A stretch of DNA of 39,796 nucleotides from contig CACMAZ010000012.1 in assembly GCA_902611815.1 (NCBI GenBank), positions 1 to 39,796 of the forward strand. The letters are read 5' to 3'. Source of the stretch: an uncultured Pelagibacteraceae bacterium (lineage in GTDB: Bacteria; Pseudomonadota; Alphaproteobacteria; Pelagibacterales; Pelagibacteraceae). The position numbers and the translations under genes were made by a program. The notes beneath the pieces are model-generated. The model searched no databases and had not been told where the DNA came from. It saw only the letters and a program-made list of their open reading frames with translations. This document shows positions 17,826 to 26,524 of the stretch, piece after piece; position 1 is the first letter of the stretch, and each line of letters opens with the position of its first letter.

Positions 17826-18363
17826 GCAAATTTTGGAAATATTAAATAAAATTTTAATTTTTGATTTGATCTTTATCATATTGATAATTTTATCTTTAAT
17901 TAAGTGTACATCGAAAGGTTTTGTATTTAGTTTATTGTCTGCAAGCAAATGGTTGTTGGCATATATTTTAACATTATTTCTTTTTCCAAAAACTAAACCC
18001 TTTGTAGATGGTATAATTGATAATGAATATGTTTTAGATATTGCTTTAGGAGTATCAATTTTTGTGATTATACTTTTTATAATTTTAATGATAAACAAGG
18101 GAATCGGTAGAGCGGTAAGTTATTCTGGAATAGGAATGTTAGATAAGATATTTGGTTTTTTCTTTGGTTTCCTAAGAGCATATGTAATATCTGTATGTAT
18201 TTTTGCTACAATAGACATTATTTATAATCATAAAAAATGGCCGATAAATCTTGACCATTCTTATAGCTTTCCATATGTTCTAAAAGGTAGTAATTATTTA
18301 ATTAAAGAATTTCCAAATGAAAAAGACTATCAGGATACAAAAGAAAAAGTTCAAGAACTATAA
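17818..18363 (+). CDS. cvpA: CvpA family membrane protein
   Basis: CvpA is a small inner-membrane protein named for colicin V production; its molecular job is unsettled, but it is conserved upstream of purF. The 181-residue product has four hydrophobic segments (about 12-32, 38-58, 70-95 and 110-135), with the family's SKGFVFSLLSASKWLLAY and GMLDKIFGFFFGFLRAY patterns. It overlaps the exporter upstream by 8 bases and purF downstream by 47 bases. Identification rests on topology, motifs and the cvpA-purF adjacency. Confidence 0.85.
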   Translation: MTEQILEILNKILIFDLIFIILIILSLIKCTSKGFVFSLLSASKWLLAYILTLFLFPKTKPFVDGIIDNEYVLDIALGVSIFVIILFIILMINKGIGRAVSYSGIGMLDKIFGFFFGFLRAYVISVCIFATIDIIYNHKKWPINLDHSYSFPYVLKGSNYLIKEFPNEKDYQDTKEKVQEL

Positions 18364-19798
18364 CCCAAAAATTAAAGAGGAGTGTGGTGTATTTGGGATT
18401 AGCAATAATGAAGATGCGTCAACTTTAACTGCACTTGGTTTACATGCTTTACAACATAGGGGCCAGGAAGGTTGCGGAATAGTTTCATTTGATGGCAAAA
18501 AATATCATTCAGAAAAAAGGTTTGGTTTAGTTGGAGATAATTTTAATAAAGAGAAGGTTTTAAAGTCACTACCTGGGAACTATGCAATCGGTCATAATAG
18601 ATATAGCACTACGGGAGGTACAACTTTAAGAAACATACAGCCTTTTTTTGCAGATACTAACACTGGAGGAATTGGAGTTTCTCACAATGGTAATTTAACC
18701 AATGCAATCACTTTAAGAAAAAAATTAGTCCAAGATGGAGCTATTTTTTATACAACATCAGATACAGAAACAATAGTGCAATTAATTGCAAGATCTAAAA
18801 GATTAAAAACCATAGATAAAATTATAGATGCATTATTTCAAATTCAGGGAGGATATGCTTTAGTAATGTTAACTCAAAATACTTTGATTGGAGTAAGAGA
18901 TCCTTTTGGAATAAGGCCACTTGTTATTGGAAAATTGAATAATTCTTATGTTTTTGCATCAGAAACATGTGCCCTAGATATAATTGGAGCTAAATATATA
19001 AGAGATGTTGAAAATGGTGAAATTGTTTCTGTTCAAAATGACAAATTAGTAAGTATAAAACCTTTTCCAGTTAAAAAAGTTAGACCTTGTGTTTTTGAAT
19101 ATATTTATTTTTCAAGACCAGATAGTTTATTAAATGGTAAATGTGCTTATGAATATAGAAAAAATTTTGGAGCTGAGCTCGCAAAAGAAAACTCATTAAA
19201 AGCAGATTTAGTAGTGCCAGTTCCAGACTCAGGTAATGCCGCAGCGATAGGTTTTAGTCAACTAACTAAAATACCATTTGATCTTGGTTTAATCAGAAAT
19301 CATTATGTTGGTAGAACTTTTATAGAGCCAGCTCAAAAAATTAGAAGTTTGGGTGTTAAATTAAAACTTAATGCAAATAAAACAACTATTAAAAATAAAA
19401 TAATTGTTCTGGTCGATGACTCTCTTGTTAGAGGAACAACATCCCATAAAATTGTTAAAATGTTATACGACGCAGGCGCTAAGGAAGTACATGTTAGGAT
19501 AGCATGCCCTGAAATTAAATATCCTGATTTTTACGGTGTTGATACACCAACAAAAAAAGAGTTGCTTGCAGCAAATATGAACAACAACCAAATATGTGAA
19601 TATATCAATGCTAAAACACTGGAATTTTTAAGTATTGAAGGTTTATATAAAGCCATGGGTTTTAAGAATAGAAATAAAACATATCCTCAACTTACTGATC
19701 ATTATTTTACTGGTGATTATCCTGTTAAATTAATAGATAATCTTGGTGATAATAAAGTGACGCAGTTGTCATTATTAAGCACTGCATCTAATAATTAA
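18317..19798 (+). CDS. purF: Amidophosphoribosyltransferase (PurF)
   Basis: PurF commits PRPP to purine synthesis using glutamine. The 493-residue product contains the N-terminal nucleophile motif EECGVFGI with Cys at about position 22, HRGQEGCGIV, GHNRYSTTG and SHNGNL in the glutaminase domain, and the PRPP loop VLVDDSLVRGTTSHK in the transferase domain. The only ATG upstream of the catalytic Cys gives a basic 21-residue leader that would have to be removed, longer than the 11-residue propeptide known for Bacillus PurF. It overlaps cvpA by 47 bases. The next gene starts 3 bases downstream. Confidence 0.95.
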   Translation: MKKTIRIQKKKFKNYNPKIKEECGVFGISNNEDASTLTALGLHALQHRGQEGCGIVSFDGKKYHSEKRFGLVGDNFNKEKVLKSLPGNYAIGHNRYSTTGGTTLRNIQPFFADTNTGGIGVSHNGNLTNAITLRKKLVQDGAIFYTTSDTETIVQLIARSKRLKTIDKIIDALFQIQGGYALVMLTQNTLIGVRDPFGIRPLVIGKLNNSYVFASETCALDIIGAKYIRDVENGEIVSVQNDKLVSIKPFPVKKVRPCVFEYIYFSRPDSLLNGKCAYEYRKNFGAELAKENSLKADLVVPVPDSGNAAAIGFSQLTKIPFDLGLIRNHYVGRTFIEPAQKIRSLGVKLKLNANKTTIKNKIIVLVDDSLVRGTTSHKIVKMLYDAGAKEVHVRIACPEIKYPDFYGVDTPTKKELLAANMNNNQICEYINAKTLEFLSIEGLYKAMGFKNRNKTYPQLTDHYFTGDYPVKLIDNLGDNKVTQLSLLSTASNN

Positions 19799-19801
19799 AT
19801 T

Positions 19802-20359
19802 ATGAAAAAAGTAAATTTCACAGAAATGAAAAATGGTACTAAAGAAGACTACATGTTTTTAGATAAACTCGAAAAAGAATATGTAGATGAAACCGCTGAT
19901 AGAATATTAGGTTTTTTATCAAGAATGACCTCAACTTTAGAAGGTTACAAAATTTCAAGATTAGAGCATTCCTTGCAAAGTGCTACTAGAGCTTATAAAA
20001 ATAAAGAAAGTGAAGAAATGGTAGTCGCATGTTTATTGCATGATATAGGAGACGAACTTGCTCCGTTAAATCATTCAGAGTACGCAGCAACGGTATTGAA
20101 ACCATATGTTTCTGAAAAAACTCATTGGATAATAGAAAAACATGGTGAATTTCAAATGTATTATTATGCTCACCATTTGGGTGCTGATCGTTTTAAAAGA
20201 GAAAAATACAAAGATCACAAATATTATCAAGCAACAGTGGATTTTTGTGAAAAATATGATCAATGTTCTTTTGATCCAAATTATAAGTCTATGAGTCTTA
20301 AGGATTTTGAGCCTATGGTTAGAAATATATTTTCAAGAAAACCATATTCTCACTATTAA
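19802..20359 (+). CDS. HD-domain protein, PhnZ/TmpB-like possible diiron oxygenase
   Basis: A 185-residue soluble protein with an HD fold. Potential metal ligands are H56 (RLEHSLQSA), H80 and D81 (LLHDIGD), H91 (NHSEYAA), H114 (IEKHGEF) and D153 or D158 (KYDQCSFD). The LEHSLQ-24-residue-LLHDIG spacing resembles PhnZ and TmpB, HD proteins that are not hydrolases but mixed-valence diiron oxygenases cleaving phosphonates; myo-inositol oxygenase is related. The segment before H56 reads LEGY where I recall YGGE in PhnZ, so the substrate may differ. No phosphonate genes are nearby. It sits in line after purF and before the DUF255 gene. A plain nucleotide or phosphate hydrolase remains possible. Confidence 0.75.
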   Translation: MKKVNFTEMKNGTKEDYMFLDKLEKEYVDETADRILGFLSRMTSTLEGYKISRLEHSLQSATRAYKNKESEEMVVACLLHDIGDELAPLNHSEYAATVLKPYVSEKTHWIIEKHGEFQMYYYAHHLGADRFKREKYKDHKYYQATVDFCEKYDQCSFDPNYKSMSLKDFEPMVRNIFSRKPYSHY

Positions 20360-20360
20360 A

Positions 20361-22310
20361 TTGTCTAATAAATTAAAATCTGAAAAAAGTCCTTACCTTA
20401 AACAACATGAAAATAACCCTGTTGATTGGTTTGCATGGAATAAAGATAGTTTAAAAAAAGCACAAGTTGAAAAAAAACCAATTTTTTTAAGTATTGGATA
20501 TGCTAGTTGCCATTGGTGTCATGTAATGGCCCATGAAAGTTTCGAAAACATAGAGATAGCAAAAGTAATGAATGATAATTTCATCAATATAAAAGTTGAT
20601 AGAGAAGAGAGACCAGATTTAGATTTTATATTTCAAAGAAGTCTAGGGATATTAACTGGCGCCCAAGGCGGTTGGCCGCTATCAATGTTTTTAGATGAAA
20701 ATGGTGTACCTTTTACTGGAGGAACATACTTTCCACCAAAAGAAATGCAGGGCAGACCAAGTTTTACTCAAGTTCTAAAAAATGTTTCGAAGGTTTATAA
20801 AGAGAATAGGGAAAAAATTATAAATCAGGTTGAGCAAATGAAACTGGTTTTCAAAGAGTTTAATTTAAAAACTGCTGTTATAAAACAAGATGTTGAACCA
20901 CTAGTTGAAAAAATTTTACAATACATGGATGAAAAAAATGGTGGCTTTAAAGGAGCGCCAAAGTTCCCACAATTATACATTTTTGATACGATATTTTATT
21001 TTTACAACAAGAATAAAAAGAATACTTTCTTAGATGTAGTTAGAAAATTACTGAATAATATTTCATCTAAAGGTATTTATGATCACCTTGGTGGTGGTAT
21101 TTCTAGGTATACTGTCGATGAAAAATGGATAGTTCCTCATTTTGAAAAAATGCTTTATGACAATATTTTGTTTGTGAGAACCGTAAATAATTATTTAGTT
21201 AATAAACAAGATAAAAAATTGAATGATAAACTAATCCAAACAATAAATTTTATAAATAATGAATTCCTCAATGATAAACAATTATTAGGCTCTGCTTACG
21301 ATGCTGATAGTGAGGGTATTGAAGGTAAATACTATGTTTGGAGTAATGAAGAAATTAAAGGATTACTAGGTAACGATATAGATATATTTAAAAAAAAATA
21401 TTTAGTTACAAAAGATGGAAACTTTGAAGGATCAAATATTTTAATTGAAAATGATAATTATGAATTAAGCGGAAATGAGTTAGAAATTATAAATAAAAGT
21501 GAAAAAAAACTTCTTGATGAAAGAAAAAAAAGAGTGAAGCCTTTTTTTGACGATAAAAGTCAAACTGATTTAAATAGCTTCTGGATATATACTTTATTAC
21601 ATTCATCTTTTGTGCTTAAGAATAAAATGCTTAGAGATAAATCATTTGAACTTTTAGAAATTTTACAAAAAACTCTTAAAGATAAGATTTATCACTGCTA
21701 CGATAAACAGGGAGAGATAGATGTATTTTTGGAGGATTATGCATATTTTGCATTAGTTTTAGTAAGTTTTTACGAAGTTACAAGTGATATAAAGTATCTA
21801 AATAGAAGTGAAGAAATATTAAAAGAAACGTGGAATCTTTTCTACGATGAGGAGACAAAGACTTTACAAAAAAATTCTCAAAAAACAAATGATCTATTTG
21901 TAAAACCTATAGATATAATTGATAATAATATTCCTAATGGAAATAGCATTTTTCTACTAACTTTAAATAAAATTTTTAACATAACTGAAAATAATATTTA
22001 TAAAAATAAAATAGAAAATCTTACAAAGTCTTTTTATTCCTTAATTGACAGAAATTATTCACAAATGTTTAGTTATTATAAAACCTTAGATATTTGTGAA
22101 AATAATATTACTTTTACATTTTGTGGATTAAATGATGAATTTAAAAAAATTAGAGATTTTTTACTGTTAAATTATTTCGAAAAATCTACATTTATTTACA
22201 AAAAATCTAATGGTGAGCAATATATTTTAATTTGCAAAAATCAAACTTGTTCGCAAAAATTAAAAAATATTTCAGAAATTAATAATTATTTAAATGAAAG
22301 ATCTATCTAA
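20361..22310 (+). CDS. DUF255 / YyaL-type thioredoxin-domain protein
   Basis: Large two-part protein: an N-terminal thioredoxin-like DUF255 domain with the CxxC motif in YASCHWCHVM (about residue 50), followed by a six-hairpin glycosidase-like alpha/alpha toroid with LGGGISRYTVD, WIVPHFEKMLYDN and SAYDADSEG motifs. The family (bacterial YyaL, animal SPATA20) has no firmly established reaction. I start it at the TTG at 20361, one base after the HD-gene stop, giving 649 residues beginning MSNKLKSEKSPYL, which matches the usual MSNRL...SPYL start. The ATG at 20307 would add 18 unrelated residues inside the HD gene. It overlaps the next gene by 17 bases. Confidence 0.85.
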   Translation: MSNKLKSEKSPYLKQHENNPVDWFAWNKDSLKKAQVEKKPIFLSIGYASCHWCHVMAHESFENIEIAKVMNDNFINIKVDREERPDLDFIFQRSLGILTGAQGGWPLSMFLDENGVPFTGGTYFPPKEMQGRPSFTQVLKNVSKVYKENREKIINQVEQMKLVFKEFNLKTAVIKQDVEPLVEKILQYMDEKNGGFKGAPKFPQLYIFDTIFYFYNKNKKNTFLDVVRKLLNNISSKGIYDHLGGGISRYTVDEKWIVPHFEKMLYDNILFVRTVNNYLVNKQDKKLNDKLIQTINFINNEFLNDKQLLGSAYDADSEGIEGKYYVWSNEEIKGLLGNDIDIFKKKYLVTKDGNFEGSNILIENDNYELSGNELEIINKSEKKLLDERKKRVKPFFDDKSQTDLNSFWIYTLLHSSFVLKNKMLRDKSFELLEILQKTLKDKIYHCYDKQGEIDVFLEDYAYFALVLVSFYEVTSDIKYLNRSEEILKETWNLFYDEETKTLQKNSQKTNDLFVKPIDIIDNNIPNGNSIFLLTLNKIFNITENNIYKNKIENLTKSFYSLIDRNYSQMFSYYKTLDICENNITFTFCGLNDEFKKIRDFLLLNYFEKSTFIYKKSNGEQYILICKNQTCSQKLKNISEINNYLNERSI

Positions 22311-23154
22311 CCAAAAAAAAGGGTCATTGATGGCATTTGTGGCTGTGATGTTAATCACGCCTGACTCTTTATTTATAAGATTAGCATCAATTGATACATG
22401 GGGTTTAGTTTTTTATAGAGGGATTATTCCTTTTGGTATCGTTTTTATAGGTATGATCATAATTTATCAAATTAGATTTTTTAAAATTTTATTTTCAAAT
22501 GGCTACAAAGGTATTGCTTATATAATAACTTTTTCAATAACAAATATAGCGTTTGTTGTTTCAATTCAAAATACAAATGTTGCAAATACTTTGGTCATGA
22601 TTGCAACAGCACCGATGTTATCTGCAATTTTGAGTAATATTTTTTTAAAAGAAAATCCTGACAAAAAAACTTGGACAGCTATAATCATTACTTTCATTTC
22701 GGTAATTTATATTTTTTATGATTCAATTAAAATTGGTAACTTCTATGGAGATATACTTGGTTTTATTGCAGCACTAGGATTAGCTATTGGTGCTGTAATA
22801 ATAAGGTCTGCGAAAAAATTAAATTTAGTTCCGTCTGCAGTAATTGGAAAATTATTTGTAGCATGCTTTGCTGTAATTTTTATTGACGATTATTCCCTTA
22901 TTGGAAACGATTTAATAATTGTTCCTTTAATGTGTTTAATGTGTGTTGCAATACCATTTGTTTTGGTCACTATCGCTCCAAGATTTATTACTGCAGCAGA
23001 GGTAAATCTTTTCTTTTTGCTAGAAACTATCATTGGTCCAATTTGGGTTTGGTTGATAATCAAAGAACAGCCAACAACTGAAACAATCCTTGGTGGTATA
23101 GTTATAATTGTTACAATTGCTGTCCACTCTTTTTTAAAGTTAAAAAAATCATAA
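22294..23154 (+). CDS. EamA-family (DMT) transporter
   Basis: A 286-residue integral membrane protein with about ten hydrophobic segments in two EamA repeats, the drug/metabolite transporter layout. Visible family features include the first-repeat IRLASIDTWGLVFYRG and ATAPMLSAILSNIFLKE and the second-repeat TAAEVNLFFLLETIIGPIWVWL and KEQPTTETILGGIVI. Substrate unknown; such proteins export amino acids or related metabolites. It overlaps the DUF255 gene by 17 bases and is probably the last gene of the rpsF-to-DMT run, since a 58-base gap follows. A second EamA gene lies on the other strand at 26525. Confidence 0.85.
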   Translation: MKDLSNQKKGSLMAFVAVMLITPDSLFIRLASIDTWGLVFYRGIIPFGIVFIGMIIIYQIRFFKILFSNGYKGIAYIITFSITNIAFVVSIQNTNVANTLVMIATAPMLSAILSNIFLKENPDKKTWTAIIITFISVIYIFYDSIKIGNFYGDILGFIAALGLAIGAVIIRSAKKLNLVPSAVIGKLFVACFAVIFIDDYSLIGNDLIIVPLMCLMCVAIPFVLVTIAPRFITAAEVNLFFLLETIIGPIWVWLIIKEQPTTETILGGIVIIVTIAVHSFLKLKKS

Positions 23155-23212
23155 GTAAGACATAATAATTTCTTGATTTAGCCTAAAATCGCAAATAATA
23201 AGCAGGCGGTTT

Positions 23213-24580
23213 ATGAATAAAATTGTAAAAAATTCTTGGGCACTATTTTTGGGTATGAGTATGATTATGTTATCATATGGGTACCAAAGTTCTCTTCTTG
23301 GGGTAAGGGCTGTTGTAGAAAATTTTAGTTTAGCTTCTACAGGTTTTATGATGTCTGGCTACTTTGTTGGTTATTTTATTGGAGCTAGAACTGCCACACC
23401 TGTAATCTCAAGCGTTGGACACATACGAGTTTTTGCTGCTTTTGCTTCCATTGCTTCTTTATCGATTTTATTACACTCAATTTTTGTAAATCCACTCTCA
23501 TGGTTTTTATTAAGAGTTGTGACAGGATATTCAATGGTTTTAATTTATACAATTGCAGAAAGTTGGTTAAACGATAGAGCAAGTAATAAAAATAGAGGAA
23601 AAGTCTTATCGATATATATGATCATTCTATACGGAAGTATGGGGCTAGGAATGTTTTTACTTAATTTTAGTAAACCAGAGAATTTCGAGCCATTTATTTT
23701 AATATCTGCGATTATGTCTTTGGCGCTAATACCAATTTTGTTAACTAAAAGAAAAGCGCCAACTTTTAAAAAAATTAGCACTATGTCTATTAAAGATTTA
23801 TATAATTCATCACCACTTGGTACGGTGGGTGCATTGTTATTGGGCACTGTTCACTCAGCAGTTTTTTTATTTTTTGCTGTGTATGCAGCAGAAATGAATT
23901 TTTCAATTCTTGAAATTTCAATTGTTACTTTTCTTTTAACAATTTCAGGAGCTATTGCTCAATATCCTATTGGTTATATTTCAGATAAATTTGATAGAAG
24001 AAAAGTAATTGTATTTACAACTTTTGGTGCAGCTTTTTTTGCATTATTGCTCATTTTTTCTAGTGGCACAATGTATTTGCCGCAAGGGTTGGGTTCATCA
24101 AAAATTTGGTTTTATTTTTTTGTAGTTTTATTTTCGTTTTGTAGTTTGCCTTTGTTTTCTCTGATTTTAGCACACACTAATGATTATATTACTAAAGATA
24201 AATTCGTAGCAGCAGGAGCCAGTCTACAATTTGCTTTTGGTTTTGGTGCAATGAGCGGTCCCTTCCTCTGTTCAATTTTTATGAATTTGGTTGGAAACAA
24301 CGGTTTTTTTATATTTATTATTATATTTCATTCAATGATTGGGTTTTTTGGTATCCATAGAATGAAAGTAAGACCATCTTTAGATAATCCAGACTCTCAG
24401 TTTGTTCCTATGCCTCAGACTATAACGCCAGTTGGAATGGAATTAAATCCTTCAACCGAGCATATTGATGAACCTTACTCCGAAAAAGTTGAAAAAATGC
24501 TTAAAAGAAAAGGTGTTGTAATTAAAAAAAAAGTTGAAGAAAATAAAAAAGAAGACGAATTGAATTTATTGAAAAATTAA
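23213..24580 (+). CDS. MFS transporter (YcaD-like)
   Basis: A 455-residue major facilitator with about twelve hydrophobic segments, the inter-helix motif SDKFDRRKVIV near residue 260, and an N-terminal half with GYFVGYFIGARTA and ESWLNDRA reminiscent of the YcaD/UMF2 subgroup. The last 65 residues are a charged, probably cytosolic tail (PMPQTITPVGMEL... EKVEKMLKRKGVV). Substrate cannot be told. The start follows a GGCGG stretch, one of the few Shine-Dalgarno-like signals here. It stands alone, with 58 bases before it and 88 after. Confidence 0.85.
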   Translation: MNKIVKNSWALFLGMSMIMLSYGYQSSLLGVRAVVENFSLASTGFMMSGYFVGYFIGARTATPVISSVGHIRVFAAFASIASLSILLHSIFVNPLSWFLLRVVTGYSMVLIYTIAESWLNDRASNKNRGKVLSIYMIILYGSMGLGMFLLNFSKPENFEPFILISAIMSLALIPILLTKRKAPTFKKISTMSIKDLYNSSPLGTVGALLLGTVHSAVFLFFAVYAAEMNFSILEISIVTFLLTISGAIAQYPIGYISDKFDRRKVIVFTTFGAAFFALLLIFSSGTMYLPQGLGSSKIWFYFFVVLFSFCSLPLFSLILAHTNDYITKDKFVAAGASLQFAFGFGAMSGPFLCSIFMNLVGNNGFFIFIIIFHSMIGFFGIHRMKVRPSLDNPDSQFVPMPQTITPVGMELNPSTEHIDEPYSEKVEKMLKRKGVVIKKKVEENKKEDELNLLKN

Positions 24581-24635
24581 TTTTTCGCTTTAGAGTTGCA
24601 CCTCATTTTGAACTGCAAATTATAAAATTCTTGTT

Positions 24636-24668
24636 AAAGAACGTTTATTTTGCTTTAATAAGTTCTTT
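24636..24668 (+). promoter_or_regulatory. Hairpin abutting the start codon of the coiled-coil gene
   Basis: AAAGAAC (24636-24642) is exactly complementary to GTTCTTT (24662-24668), and inside it TTATT pairs with AATAA across a two-base bulge and a seven-base loop. The stem is about 12 base pairs and ends one base before the ATG at 24669; T24635 can also pair with the A of that ATG. There is no U-tract after it and no visible Shine-Dalgarno sequence, so translational control fits better than termination. No homologues were compared. Confidence 0.45.
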
Positions 24669-25403
24669 ATGAAAAAAAAGTTAAAGAATAAGTTAGATAA
24701 TGGAGCTATTGCTAAATTAGCGTCCATAACATCGAGTGCTATAACTACTTTTAAGGAAAAACAAAAACAGAAACAAAAGGAATTAGCACATAAACGTAAA
24801 AAAGAAGAATTCAGTAAATTAAATTTAGAAAAAAAAGAAATTAACAAAAAGATAGATCAATTAAAAAAACAAGAAGAAAAGATTTCAATGAAGTTTGAAG
24901 AGCTAAGATTAAAAGAAAAGGAATTAAACTTAAAGGAAATAGATATAACAAATAAACAAGAACAATTAAAAAATAGAGAAACTAATTTAATAGAAAAAGA
25001 AAATAATAATGAACTTAGACGTAATGAAATTAAAAAAATAGAAAAGAATTTACAATTAAAACACGAGGAACAAAGGAGAAAAGATGTAGATCTTAAAGTT
25101 AGAGAAGATGAGCAAAAACAAAAAGAATTAAGAGATTTAAGGAGAAAAAGAAGAGAACAAAAACAATTAGAGCAAAAAATTAACAATCAAAAAATGTTAG
25201 AAGAGCAGAAACTCAGAGAATGGGAAGAAAAATTCGATAAAGAACAAAAAATTAAAGAAGATCAAGAAAGATTGAAAGAAGAAAAACTTAAACAATTAGA
25301 TCTACAGCAAAGAAAACTAAGAGATCAAGATTATCAGAATTTAAGTGATGAAATTTCAACTCAACTTAAAGACTTAGATATAAAAAGCACTACTAAAAAT
25401 TAA
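24669..25403 (+). CDS. Hypothetical coiled-coil protein
   Basis: I do not recognise a family. The 244-residue product is almost entirely Lys, Glu, Gln, Arg, Leu and Asn, lacks proline, and is predicted by eye to be one long alpha-helical coiled coil from about residue 25 to 225, with heptad-like spacing of Leu/Ile (EKEINKKIDQLKKQEEKIS, KLNLEKKE, LKEKELNLKEIDI). The first 25 residues (DNGAIAKLASITSSAITTF) are the only mildly hydrophobic part; there is no signal peptide or transmembrane helix. It stops 2 bases before the convergent amidinotransferase gene. A structural or scaffold role would be a guess. Confidence 0.7.
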   Translation: MKKKLKNKLDNGAIAKLASITSSAITTFKEKQKQKQKELAHKRKKEEFSKLNLEKKEINKKIDQLKKQEEKISMKFEELRLKEKELNLKEIDITNKQEQLKNRETNLIEKENNNELRRNEIKKIEKNLQLKHEEQRRKDVDLKVREDEQKQKELRDLRRKRREQKQLEQKINNQKMLEEQKLREWEEKFDKEQKIKEDQERLKEEKLKQLDLQQRKLRDQDYQNLSDEISTQLKDLDIKSTTKN

Positions 25404-25405
25404 TA

Positions 25406-26518
25406 TTATTGATTGGGAAAATAATCCTTTAATTCACCTTCTCGATAAATATCTGCAGTACAACAATGCAATCCGCCACCAAAGGCATATGCATCTCTAA
25501 GATCTATGGGAATTACCTCCATCCCTAGTTTATCTAATTGTTCTGCTTGATAAACTTCACTTTTTTCGACACAAGCAGTTTTTGGATCTAATACAAGGAC
25601 ATTCATTGATAACCAAACCGATGAATAACAAAGTGGTGGTGGTGTATTATGCGCAGGTTGAGCAGAATCTATAATTTCCCAACCATTTTTTTCAAATAGT
25701 GATCGTTGATCCTTTGGAAGTTTTCTTTGAGGATTGTTTATAATTAATCCTTCTCTAATAGGTGTAAAAGTTGCATCAATATGTATAGGGTATGGATCTC
25801 CTGGAAAATTAACTGCGTGTACTCTATGACTTTTAAAATGTCTTCTTAACCAATCAATACCTTTTAAATTTGTTGTAAAACCATGTTGTACTACTAAATC
25901 TTTTCCAAATCTTAGTATATCTGCTGCATCAAACAAAGGTTCTTCTTCTGTAGTGACAAAAAATTTTTTCTCAGTCCACTCTAATCTTTTTTTATTTCCT
26001 ATTTTATCAGACAAATAATCTTTTCTGTAATCAAGATCAGTTAGTCTTGGTTTTGGAGCTGTTTCATGCTTCATATTTTTGTCCTCATTAAAATATTTTT
26101 GTAAAAGTGGTCTATAATTTAAATATTCAAACCATCTACATCTATAACTCATAGTTGCCTCTAGAATTTCATTTCCCACTGTCAATAAAATATCTCTTGC
26201 TGGCATACAGCCAAACATACTTTCAACTTCCCAGTCAGGTGTTGAGATTTTTTGATTATGTTTTAAAGGTGTGGGTCTGTCTACTTTTATTCCTCTTTTT
26301 TTTAAAATCTCTGAAAAGTCATCTAACAATTGATTGGCTTTATCAACTGTATCTTTTAATCTGGGTCCGTGAGTTCCTTTCATATCAGAATCTTCAGGTA
26401 CTTTTGCATCTAATGCTGGCTCAGGTGCTGGAATACAGCAACCATCTGCTCTACCCACGATAACATGTTTTAAAGGATCCCATTCATTCCAACTATTGAC
26501 GACAGTTTTGTTTGACAT
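25406..26518 (-). CDS. Glycine amidinotransferase-like enzyme
   Basis: Amidinotransferases of this family move the amidino group of arginine to an amine; the glycine enzyme (AGAT) makes guanidinoacetate and ornithine. The 370-residue product has the family triad in context: Asp in FDAADILRFG (about 198), His in YPIHIDATF (about 244) and the nucleophile C352 in GGGLHCCTADIYREG, besides EATMSYRCRWFEY. This fits AGAT and inosamine-phosphate amidinotransferase better than arginine deiminase. The acceptor amine cannot be proved from sequence. An EamA transporter gene ends 6 bases upstream and is probably cotranscribed. Confidence 0.85.
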   Translation of the reverse strand: MSNKTVVNSWNEWDPLKHVIVGRADGCCIPAPEPALDAKVPEDSDMKGTHGPRLKDTVDKANQLLDDFSEILKKRGIKVDRPTPLKHNQKISTPDWEVESMFGCMPARDILLTVGNEILEATMSYRCRWFEYLNYRPLLQKYFNEDKNMKHETAPKPRLTDLDYRKDYLSDKIGNKKRLEWTEKKFFVTTEEEPLFDAADILRFGKDLVVQHGFTTNLKGIDWLRRHFKSHRVHAVNFPGDPYPIHIDATFTPIREGLIINNPQRKLPKDQRSLFEKNGWEIIDSAQPAHNTPPPLCYSSVWLSMNVLVLDPKTACVEKSEVYQAEQLDKLGMEVIPIDLRDAYAFGGGLHCCTADIYREGELKDYFPNQ

Positions 26519-26524
26519 TTTATT

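Noticed and set aside
20307..20360. ATG at 20307 as start of the DUF255 protein
   Set aside because: It would add 18 residues read from inside the HD gene that do not resemble the family; the TTG at 20361 gives the expected MSNKL...SPYL start.
23155..23212. TTGATT-17-TAATAA promoter for the MFS gene
   Set aside because: The -10 match is poor and the implied start would lie within the likely ribosome site.
24596..24618. TTGCA...TGCAA inverted repeat as terminator of the MFS gene
   Set aside because: Only a 5-bp stem with a 13-base loop and no U-tract; within chance for this composition.
24857..25186. Cys/Phe/Ser-rich minus-strand frame inside the coiled-coil gene
   Set aside because: It is the antisense reading of Lys/Glu codons (TTT, TTC, TCT, TGT), a composition artefact.
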